From Metaphire vulgaris (Eukaryota > Annelida > Clitellata > Crassiclitellata > Megascolecidae), in assembly GCA_018105865.1 (NCBI GenBank), contig CM030836.1, forward strand, positions 1,798,001 through 1,862,000: a stretch of DNA of 64,000 bases, given 5' to 3'. A program made the translations under genes and the position numbers. This document shows, piece by piece, positions 54,408 to 64,000 of the stretch (the stretch's first letter is position 1; each line of letters opens with the position of its first letter). The notes under the pieces were generated by a model, which worked only from the letters and a program-made list of their open reading frames with translations, was not told the origin of the DNA and did not search any database.

Positions 54408-55385
54408 GGTATCCGGACTTTTCATATCAGGACTATTCGTTTCAGAACTGTTCAACACTATTCATATCAAGGACTATTTATTTCAGGACCTTTATCAGGA
54501 GGAATATTCATTTTAGGACTATTCATGTCAGGACTATTAATCTCGCATGAAGTATAAGGAAATCTAGATCTAGACTGAAACGAAGTTGGTTACTAGTGAT
54601 GTTATATAGTACATACAATCTCTGAAGTTACCTCTTCAGAAATTTGAGAAGTTCTATGCTGTAAGTTCTTTCCTTTGACTTCCGTTGACCCGCCGTTGGT
54701 GGAAACAAGCCCACAGATTAGATTTCAAGAGGCGCTGGTTGAAAGGAAATTAGGATGAAAGAGCAAAGGTGGGACAGGGTTACGCACAATAATTACTGTT
54801 GCATACATTTTGAATCTGAATACTGTAAATGCGAGCGAAGCTTCATGGCAGTGAGACGGAGAGAATTAAAGTCCGCAATTGGAGAAGACTGGTTGAAATG
54901 ACAATTACCGGTAGATTTGAACACAAATACTTTCTCACGCCGTGCAACAGACGTGAGGAGGTTGGAAAATATGATTTTTTGGAACACGTAGGTATACAGT
55001 ATGGTCCCATACTAAACTTTTCTAAACTTTGTTAGTTACTATCATTTTAATTCACACACATGCGCGCGCGCACGCACACGCACACGCACACATATATATA
55101 CTGTATTCGTAATGATTCATATATTTTACTTTTGTTCTATAATACTTCTGTCACAAACATCACTAATATAGTATATATGCTTGCGTATTTTATATTTATA
55201 TAATTATGTTTATTTTACTTTCCCTATATTTATAACTTAATCCGAGATGAATAGCCCTGATATGAATTGTTCTAAGATGAATATTCCTCCTGATGAAGGG
55301 TCCTGAGATGAGTAGTTCTTGATATGAATGGTCCGCGTTGAACAGTCCTGAGATGAATAGTCCTGATATGAAAAGTCCTGAATTA
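54408..55385. mobile_element. hAT-type element with GGACTATTCAT-array ends
   Basis: Left end GGTATCCGGACTTTTCATAT and right end ATATGAAAAGTCCTGAATTA lead into colinear inverted arms of about 135 bp, built from GGACTATTCATNTCA units. A perfect 8-bp duplication GAGTTTAG flanks it (54400-54407 and 55386-55393). The interior includes a CA/CG/TA dinucleotide run near 55060-55100 and no transposase. Confidence 0.85.
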
Positions 55386-55393
55386 GAGTTTAG

Positions 55394-56071
<678 letters not shown>

Positions 56072-56328
56072 TTAATCCGATTGATCCAAATCACATAGAG
56101 CGCACATCGTATTATCGCACCACATGTCGTTCCATTGAAAAGACGGCAGCATTCTAATGTGAACACACATTTCCGAGGCATAAGAACAATCTGGCTGGTT
56201 TTCACCCCAGGCTACGTATTTCATTGGAATTTCTTGACCATTCTTTAATACCCAAACAAAGGGTTTCATGCAGGAGTTTTCTTGTCTGTGAGCTCCAATC
56301 CAAAACCCCATACAATCGTACGTGTTTT
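56072..56328 (-). CDS. Lectin gene exon 4: C-terminal half of C-type lectin domain 2
   Basis: The acceptor TATGTTTCTAG precedes AAAACACG (phase 1). Motifs in order: GFWIGAHR (the WIG core), WVLKNGQ, ENQPD (QPD sugar-specificity tripeptide), CVHI, FQWNDMWC (WND calcium-binding motif) and ALCDLD. The stop is TAA at 56074-56072. QPD with WND predicts calcium-dependent galactose-type binding from what is known of the family; actual ligands are not deducible. Joined to 58245-58418 it completes a canonical C-type lectin fold. Confidence 0.9.
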
Positions 56329-57658
56329 CTAGAAACATACAAACAAAAGCATATTAAATAACTTAAAAGCAATAGTCTTCAGTTGGTAGCAAATGATATC
56401 ATCATCATCATCATCATCATCATCACCATCATCATCATCATCTTCTTCTTCTTCTTCATCTTCTTCATAATCATCATTATCGTCATCAGACTGAGAATAA
56501 TGAGCTCCTTTTGAACTGCTAATTTCAGGGCATGCATAGCTATGCCTTACTATACAACTATCAAACTTTTAAATGTCATGGTCATAAAATTGAGCTGACC
56601 GACGAATATTTGAATATGAAACAAAATAAATCACAATTAAAGTCTGTAAGCAATGATCCAGATTTTTTCGTCTACCTCAAAGATTACTTAGAACTTCTGC
56701 TGCTGAGGTTCTTCAGCAGGCCCCAATGGGGGAATGTCGTTAGCTCCTTAAACATTCGTTCTGAAATTTATCTTAAGGAATAGGGTATGACGAATAGTTG
56801 TTCTATTACATTCAGGATTTTAGCAAAGTTAAAGATTTGAAACTAGATTTACCTTAATATTTTGCAATAAAGAAGCTGATGATGTTTTCCTAAACGATTT
56901 GGGACAATCCATGTATGCCACTGCAGGCGTTGTCTATTCTAGGCCAAGACTCTGAAGTTTGGCGAGCGTTCAATGACTCGTGGAAACCCACTTCGTTGGA
57001 ATGCGCTCTATGATGCGCTGACCGGGATGCGTAATTGCCCTTTGTATATGATAATTGCAACCGGGGGCGTGGCTTACGCAGATTGTTCTGTGATTGGCTG
57101 TTGCATTATAAAAATATTAGCGATACCAAACTCTGTGTAATGTTAAAAGATGGCGTCGATCCATAAAATGTTCCCAACGAATTTTGATTGCTATGTACTG
57201 AATGTTGCAGTACTCAAGAAGAAATTTGAAAACTGTTCATCTCCATCAACATCATCGTCATGAATAGTTTCTGTTATAAATGTTATGACTTAATTGTGAT
57301 ATTTACTGGCCGTAGCTGTAGTACTGTAGCAATGATTATGATATGAATAATCATATTATATTATTTGCCATTTGTGCAGAAGTTTTGCACTGAAACCATG
57401 CTGAAACTTAGAAGGAACATTGACGTGGATGCTTGGTGACAATATCCATTCGTGTAAAGAAAGACACAAAGTACAGTATGTACGATGTAGGGACAAATAT
57501 GCAACACGTGATGAATAGTTTTGAAATTTCTTCTTGAGTACTGCAACCTCCAGTACATAGTGTTAGACCTTAGGGTTAGTTAGAAGTTTGGAAAATATGC
57601 AGTATTAGTTACCTTTCTATGGCTACTAAATGATGGCATGCATAGTTCCTGTTGACAA

Positions 57659-57694
<36 letters not shown>

Positions 57695-58244
57695 TCTGAA
57701 ATCCTCGCTGCGCCTCTGCATTCTGTTAATTACTTTATGGACGTTAGTGCAAAGTTAAAATTGCACGGTCGCATGTAATAATCAATCCGCATAAACTATT
57801 CACAGATTAATAGTCATTGACAAAGATATGGTATCTATAAAACCTTTACTCTTGCATGAGCCTTAAGACTTTTCTGACCACAATTTAATAGATGCACAAC
57901 CGATTTGGTGTTATCCGATCAAACGATTTTAAATGACAATGACAAAAGTTTGGAAAATTTGTGCTCGATTACAAAATTAAAGTGACAAAGCATAAGTCAA
58001 TAAGCCCTATGATATTAGCCTATAAGCCTATATGAACGTATTAATGTATGAACTCGACAATTTCGATAATCAGTTATTAAATCACTCTGTAATATTCAAT
58101 ATTTAAATTTTCTTTTGTACATAAGTATATGCCAAACAGGATTTAACGAAGTTCAACATACTTATCATGGGAGAAGGAATAATATTATAATAAATAGTGT
58201 AGATATTGGCTTAAGTTGTTAATAAAATTGCCAATTTAACTTAC
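56329..58244. other. Lectin-gene intron 3 with repeats
   Basis: Contains (ATC/TTC)n near 56400-56470, a LINE 3' scrap at 56950-57020 (frame LKFGERSMTRGNPLRWNALY), an inverted repeat at 57190-57240 and 57508-57562, and (TAA)n at 57659-57693. Confidence 0.6.
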
Positions 58245-58418
58245 CTGCAACCTTGCTGCTAAGAAATTCATTGACGACAATATTTTCTGCTACTGATGAT
58301 ATTATTGCCAATATAGCAGAAGGACCAAAAGCACTACACTTAAATGAGGCATCGGCCCAACTCATCTTTTCGGAAATGATTTTGTATCTGAGCGCAGTTG
58401 GTAGTTTCTTCTGCGGCA
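58245..58418 (-). CDS. Lectin gene exon 3: N-terminal half of C-type lectin domain 2
   Basis: A 174-nt phase 1-1 exon with acceptor TTCTTAATCAG and donor GCAG/GTAAGTTA. Reads PQKKLPTALRYKIISEKMSW then ADASFKCSAFGPSAILAIIS. The SWADASFKC pattern is the conserved alpha-1 helix with the first core cysteine of a C-type lectin domain. Joined to exon 2 it directly follows KYVCT, the end of domain 1, so the two domains are separated by only a few residues. Confidence 0.85.
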
Positions 58419-59542
58419 CTGATTAAGAATGAACAGAGCATAACTAAATATCAGCAGTCACAAGCATACTGTCTGCCAGTCATTTAAATCAAATAATTCC
58501 AGTGGAAGACGCAAGCATACATTTGTAGGTGCACTACAATTCAATCAGCGACTAGATCATTGAAAATACTGTGAAATGGGTACCCATTGAAACCTTTCTT
58601 TCGCTCATTTTTCACTTTTCAATGTTTTGAAGATCACTTTTTCGAGGATTAACCGCCGGCCGGATTTTTGTCACAGCAGAGAAATCCTTCTTACTAGCCC
58701 ATGTGATCGGAATTTGAAGACTGTGGCGAACCGGTTGTTCAAGGTCCCTTGGCCTTGAAAAGTGAGAAAGGCACTCTCCCGGTCCACTACAGAGTGTATG
58801 TCTCAATGCTAAGGCACGTGTACGTCCGTCTTAGCTCTTTGGCTAAGAAGTCTTCCGTGATTTAATATACACGCTCGAACCTCTTATTTCTCTGCGCACC
58901 TCTCTCTGTGCCTTTTCAATAGCTACGAGAGCCGCTCTTTTCCTATACTTTAGTGCACCGCACTCTATCTACCTCCCAATATCTAAGCGCATCGCACTTT
59001 ACCTATCTCTTTCCATAGCTTAGTGCACCGCACCTAAAGTGCTCAAATTTAGAGTGCTCCTGCCTTAAGGTGCTCTCCTATCTCAAGGTGATCTACTATC
59101 TCAGGGCGCTCTCCTCTCTCAAAATTCTCTTACTCTCAAGATGCTCTCCCCCTGTCGGGGTGCTCTCCTAGACCTTATGCATACAGTCAGTGGCGAGCAG
59201 AGAGTGCTGGGCGGAGGGACCAACCAATGTTTTTGCGCCCACATCTTTGTGATCTGACGGTTGACAGGGGAAAAGGTCTCCGCTCTTATTTTTAAATCCT
59301 TCGGGTCCACGTTGCACAATTGCCAATTGTGAATGACACCATAGGGTCCCGAGGTGCTCAACCGCCCACCAGCAACAGTAAGCACTGAACTAACGAAGGA
59401 AATAATCTCATTATAATAACCTACTGTTACAGACAATATTGAACGTCGTTTTACTAATCAGCTCATATCACTTATTGAATCTGTTCTTTCAGAAATAAGA
59501 CTAAACTTTCCTTTCCAATATTCGTTGTCGTTTGTTACTTAC
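58419..59542. other. Lectin-gene intron 2
   Basis: Contains a run of near-repeats of TAGTGCACCGCAC / AAGGTGCTCTCC-type phrases at about 58950-59160, an irregular minisatellite. No coding signal. Confidence 0.5.
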
Positions 59543-59784
59543 AGGTACAGACGTATTTCAGCGACCTTGCGCAATTCTCGTTTTTCCAAGCTCTGATATC
59601 TTGATTCTGAGGTTGAATACTCATGAGAACGCATGTCCCTTTCGCTTTTGGATAACCGGCAGCCCAATATCTCTGCACATCCCGAATCAATGTTCCGTTG
59701 GTAGTGATCCATATGTTTCGTGTCTCTGCGTCAAACACGCCGATCCAAAATTCCGCGCAGTTTTCATAGGATTGGCATTTTTTG
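59543..59784 (-). CDS. Lectin gene exon 2: C-terminal half of C-type lectin domain 1
   Basis: The acceptor CATGTTGCAG (phase 2) and the donor TACCT/GTAAGT (phase 1). Reads KKCQSYENCAEFWIGVFDAE ... IWITTNG ... GTCVLMSIQPQ and WKNENCARSLKYVCT. WIGV, the CVLM strand and the final NENC...YVC cysteines define the lectin fold. No EPN or QPD tripeptide and no exact WND (WKNENC instead), so classical calcium-dependent sugar binding at site 2 is unlikely in this domain. Confidence 0.88.
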
Positions 59785-60197
59785 CTGCAACATGAGATTT
59801 TCATTTTATGTTGCAGTCAAATTTAAATTGTCGGTATGTAACATTAAACATTTCTTTTAAAAATTAAAATAGAAGACATGCAGTATTCATAATTTATCTC
59901 ATTTTAGGCTGCATATGATGAGGTAGTTGTTATTAGTTGATACGAACAGAAGATGACCGATTACAAGTAGTGACGAGCAATAGCGTATAGTTCAACATTA
60001 AAATAATTAAAATTTCTATGAAGATAATAAATTCACTCATGTCGGCTGTGGTGAATATAAATACAGTAGTATTGATGGTTAATACCGTTTGAATGTATTA
60101 TTTCCATATTCTAGGTCTTTCATGAACAAAATTTTGAACCAAAGATAAGAAAAGTTGAGTCATATAATCATAACGAGCTCGATCTTCGATCACATAC
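59785..60197. other. Lectin-gene intron 1
   Basis: AT-rich with a GTATGT donor and CATGTTGCAG acceptor. Nothing else seen. Confidence 0.6.
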
Positions 60198-60538
60198 CTT
60201 TGATCAACAAGAACTGATACCAGGAGATATTGATCTTCGTCGGAATAGACTGGAGCCAATGTTGACTTCATTGATTTGCATTTCTCATTGGCCTCATAAA
60301 AGCTTACGTATTCATCGCTTATGAAAAAGCATTTTTTTTCCCTCGGAAACCAGTTCTCGTGACAAAGTTCATCACGAAAATCATCTAAGTGCAAGCACCG
60401 TGTTCTCAGAATAAACACTGTATTGTCATAAAGAAAGGCTTCTGAAAGTTCATAACTGTGGAGCATTACATTGGCTCTATCCACTTCAGTCATGATCACT
60501 AAGATAATAATGACGTGCCAACATCTTAGAAATTGCAA
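60198..60538 (-). CDS. Lectin gene exon 1 (or 2): N-terminal half of C-type lectin domain 1
   Basis: The frame is open from just after an in-frame TAG near 60550 to the donor CAAAG/GTATGT (phase 2). It reads CWHVIIILVIMTEVDRANV, then ELCHENWFPREKKCFFISDE and SFYEANEKCKSMKSTLAPVY, the N-terminal half of a C-type lectin domain (CFF, A..KC.S). The first in-frame ATG (60493-60491, MTEVDR) follows the hydrophobic stretch and would lose it. The stretch is therefore probably a signal peptide or anchor whose start codon lies in an upstream exon, via the acceptor TTGCAATTTCTAAG ending at about 60525. With the full open segment the four exons sum to 1014 nt and remain in frame. The left boundary is therefore approximate. 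Confidence 0.8.
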
Positions 60539-61956
60539 GGGAACAAACGGCTATCAGGTTCCTTTCAGCTGCAGTCATGAGTTCGATTTTGGCCCAATGA
60601 AAATACATTGTATTTTAGATGTGTCTAAGTGAATATAAAGGCTCAAGATAGAGAGAAGTGGCGACGCTGGAGTATGGAACCTGTCTTTGGACAGAGCACC
60701 TGAAGAAGAAGAAGAAGAAGAAGTGAAGACATCGATTTCAACCAAATTCAGCGCTTTATGGAAACTTTTTTTAAAAGAATTATTCTTGCGTCCAATATGT
60801 TATTAGGTTCGAGGATAGAATCTTTTCTCCATCAGATTCACAGATATGGAATGATATTGCGGACCTTTAATTGGATAGATCAAAAACTGAAATTGTCATG
60901 AAAACAGTAATGTACATTGCATTGATGCTCCTGATTAAATATCCAAAGTTTCTGTTGATATTCTGATTTCGATTTCTGTCTTTTGTGATATTTCATTGAC
61001 CGTCTAGTACAACTGTTAAACTCGTATGAACTTACGTTGTTTTCATAGCAATCAAGTTGAATTAGAGATGATGTTTTGGCTCTGTCGTTCATTGTTTATA
61101 CAATGTTCTAAGCATCTAATACTGGTCATACTGTTCATCTTAGTAGACAGCATTCTGACGCCTACTATGCTATGTTTGCTGTGAGCAATTTTGGAATAAG
61201 ACTGAAGACTAAGCACCAAAAACATTTTATAATACGAAGATTCTGGTGAAATGTTTAAACATTTTTACACATAAGATGAGGTTATGAAATTGGAAATAAA
61301 TAGCAATACTAACATAGGTTTCGCGATGGCAGCAATACCAACTTAAGCCTCATTCCAAGAGGCTGCATATAAATACAAATTATGGAATGCGTGGTTAGGT
61401 GATCAATTTTAATACGACTTCTTTGTCACTTGTTAAGTTGGAAACAAAACAATATTGAACATGATTTACCTGAACCTATAATGGGTTTAAGTGAAGGTAA
61501 GTCACATTTCACGACACCTCTTATGCATGATAGTTTACATATTTACTTTATCGTGTTTTTATTTATCGAGTTTTTATTTTGTTATATTACAATGTTACCA
61601 GTGTGATATTCCAATACTAAAGAGATCTTCTTACTCGAACGCCATAAATGATCATATATTGCAAATGTTGGGCAATAAACAATGAATGAAACAGTTTTTT
61701 AATTCTGAGAGACGACAACTAACTAATCATTATCTACTTTCTTTACTGTAAACACTCGACAATACCTGTCTCAGCCGAAACAATCAATTGTGTCGTCAGT
61801 TGTGCTGCGATCACAAACAGCAGAGGTCTATACAGATTACACTTGTTCATGACGTCCAGAGTTCGAATACCTTTACTAAACGCCAATTTTCTTTGCAGAC
61901 TAAAAGCAAAATAATGAAAAATTCAACGCAAGCTCATTGAATCATGCATAAAATTC

Positions 61957-61957
<1 letters not shown>
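60539..61957. other. Intergenic with an RTE 3' end
   Basis: At 60650-60722 the sequence AGTGGCGACGCTGGAGTATG ... GAGCACCTGAAGAAGAAG matches, in the opposite orientation, the 3' end of the 19.7 kb RTE copy (CATACTCCAGCGTCGCCACT). It ends in (GAA)n. No host gene recognised. Confidence 0.6.
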
Positions 61958-62007
<50 letters not shown>

Positions 62008-62675
62008 ACAATTTATATAGCGCCGTACGCATGGCGTCTGCCAAAGTCAAAGGCGCTGTACATATTTAACATTCATAAGAAGTCGCAAATAGATGTGTCG
62101 TCAAGTTCTTCGCGAATTGATCGTAGGAGTTCGACGCAGTTACAGTGTCCGTTAGAGCGTTCCACAGCGGCGGATTCCCCTTACAACCGAACGCTTGCCA
62201 AACTTTGACGTCTTCGCAGGAGAACACGGCTGCTCGAACGTAATTGACGACATCTTTCCGTCAGCGATTGTCTGTGAAGAAGTGTGGAAAGGTATTCAGG
62301 ACACGTTGGGTCGTGAAGCGCGCGGAACGACAGCATACACCGCTTGTATGTAATCCTCTCGGGTACTTTCAGCCAGTGTAGTTCGTTTTTCAGTAGCGGA
62401 GTGACGTGTTTCCTCGTTCTGAGTCTGTATATCAGCCTGACCGACGCGTTCATCACCCTCTGCAGCCGCCCGAGCTGTGTTTCAGGTAGACCAAGGAGGA
62501 CACTGTTGTAAAAATCGATTCTCTGCAATACCATTGCCCGAACAAGCATTGCCGTCGTGCTTGTCGGAAGATATTTCCGTACCTCCTTGATTCTTCGTAG
62601 TTGGTAATAACACAACGCGGTCAGCTGACCGATATGTCCGGCAAATGAGTGTCTCGTCGAGCCGGTAACTGAACA
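61958..62675 (-). mobile_element. CR1/L2-group LINE 3' fragment
   Basis: The minus-strand frame SFAGHIGQLTALCYYQLRRI, KEVRKYLPTSTTAMLVRAMV, IDFYNSVLLGLPETQLGRLQ, HVTPLLKNELHWLKVPERIT aligns closely with the 45.1-45.4 kb part of the large LINE. After frameshifts the C-terminal pieces and the hairpin ACAGCGCCTTTGAC ... GTACGGCGCTATATAAATTG precede an (ATA)n tail. Confidence 0.9.
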
Positions 62676-63179
62676 CATATTTCGTATTTTACTGAATTTC
62701 AGCAGCAACAGCTTTTCTAGTCCTATAAAAATCTTTTGGATATATTTAGGCCTAATTTTCAGCTATTGAGTCTAAATTGAAACCCTTTTGCTTTCCAATG
62801 AAATATCTAAACCTGAGCATTACAACTTTTTATCTTGCTGTTTTAATATTTTAAAAACAGCATTTGGTTTTGATATTTTGATATTTATTCGATAGTATAT
62901 TTTAAGAATCATGAAAATGATTGTTTAAACATGGAATGATCAAAGTTAAAATGTAATTTTCGCTTGATTACTAACTCAAAATGTCATAGAAGAAACAATA
63001 TGCAAACATTTGATTTATCGTTCCAGTAGTTATTCTTTCATTGAAAAAATTATAATTCATTAATTGAAAATATCTGAATATACTTTCAAATCAGCAGCCA
63101 TGTTGTTAAATCATAGGCCTACTATAAACACCACAGTTGCGATTGAGTTTAGTTTGAACTGCTGTACTCACCCCTTTAC
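62676..63179. other. Intergenic, no gene seen
   Basis: AT-rich, unrecognised. Confidence 0.4.
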
Positions 63180-63592
63180 TTCACCGAAGTCAAATGCAGA
63201 GAGAGTCGTCGAATTATGGTAACACGTAACACCGCTTCTACGAGGCTTACACTAGCCACTGTATCAATGCCTGAGCGGATTCAGTTTAAGTTGGCAACGC
63301 TGGCTTACCGCTGCCTGAATGGTATAGGCCCAGAGTACCTAGCGACAGAATTAGCACGAATCGCAGATCAGGCAGGTCGGCGTTGCCTGAGATCTGCTAG
63401 AACCGCCTATCTTCGTACTGTAGGCGATCGTGCCTTTCCCGTGACCGCTGCTTCTTCGGCTCAACTATCTCCAACGCCAGACACCTTCAAAAAGAGACTC
63501 AAAACTTGGCTATTTCGCACGAGCTACTACAAACTATAATTTGTAATGTGACCACTCAGTCTCTGTATTAGTTGCCACAATAATCTCTACGC

Positions 63593-63655
<63 letters not shown>
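63180..63655 (+). mobile_element. LINE 3' fragment of a related but distinct family, (TAA)n tail
   Basis: The frame PERIQFKLATLAYRCLNGIG, PEYLATELARIADQAGRRCL and TFKKRLKTWLF is the ORF2 C-terminus of a CR1/L2-group LINE. The NSLP core is deleted between AFPVTAAS and PTPDTFKKRL. The 3' UTR lacks the AGCGC hairpin seen in other copies but ends in a long (TAA)n run. Confidence 0.85.
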
Positions 63656-63659
<4 letters not shown>

Positions 63660-64000
63660 TAATAGTAACTGAAGAAATCAATCGATTGCATATTTGATAT
63701 GCTCACGGTGAATCTTCAACTAATGTTCACATTGCACCTGTCTCATTTCCATATTTTCATTTCATATCAAATTCGGAATAGATTAGAGAATTGCATCACT
63801 ATGATGTCGGAGCGAAGAAGGGATGCTAATAAAAACTAATGAAATCGAAAATTTTAATAATTAATCGCTTCACAATTCTAGCATTTGCAATTCAGAGATA
63901 AGAAAAACATAAATAAGAAATTCATTTCAGGCCATTGCGTTTCAAAAAGTTCCGTGCATTTCTATTAATTTAATTTAATTTAATTCTGACAGTTTCATAT
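63656..64000. other. Right-edge intergenic DNA
   Basis: No feature recognised. Confidence 0.4.

Overview
The window comes from an animal nuclear genome. It has split genes with GT/AG introns, several diverged families of non-LTR retrotransposon, very many hAT-type MITEs and long (TTA)n/(TAA)n arrays. The host genes are a Toll-like receptor, a multi-Ig receptor, tandem C-type lectin domains and a LicD-family transferase. Together with the mix of CR1/L2, RTE, hAT, Tc1/mariner and THAP sequences they fit an invertebrate, probably marine. I cannot name the phylum from sequence alone. About a tenth of the window is exon; most of the rest is mobile DNA or its remains.

Host genes in order. (1) 1-412, plus strand: last exon of a LicD/fukutin-related transferase, cut by the window edge. 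(2) 25575 down to 6847, minus strand: a receptor assembled here from six exons (Ig, Ser/Thr-rich linker, Ig, Ig, transmembrane helix, tyrosine-rich cytoplasmic tail). All joins are phase 1 and the frame closes; the signal-peptide exon was not found. The tail carries an ITAM-spaced motif that contains an ITIM-like motif. (3) 39265 down to 36708, minus strand: a complete two-exon Toll-like receptor (signal peptide, LRRs, LRRCT, TM, TIR), about 722 residues. (4) About 60538 down to 56072, minus strand: a four-exon gene with two C-type lectin domains, the second with QPD and WND motifs. Genes 2-4 share orientation and all look like surface or secreted recognition molecules, so this is plausibly an innate-immunity neighbourhood.

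Mobile DNA. A nearly intact CR1/L2-group LINE lies at 42.4-45.7 kb, disabled by one in-frame stop. Many truncated relatives leave only their 3' ends, and these often carry an AGCGC...GCGCT hairpin followed by a microsatellite tail. RTE-clade fragments lie at 19.7, 23.6, 25.7 and 34.8 kb; the 23.6 kb copy has a 12-bp target duplication. At least ten hAT-type insertions with 7-8 bp target duplications can be delimited to the base. Four copies of a GGGGCTGTCC-ended MITE, several foldback elements, two MITEs carrying telomere-like arrays, Tc1/mariner and THAP remains and a widespread transposase-like gene (2.6-3.8 kb) are also present. The long introns of the Ig receptor are largely built from these elements.

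No CRISPR array, rRNA or convincing tRNA gene was seen. The most unusual observations are the ITAM/ITIM-bearing Ig receptor, the telomere-like MITEs, the internal motif shared by MITEs with different ends, the recurrent LINE 3' hairpin, and a perfect 46-bp-arm hairpin at 23.4 kb.
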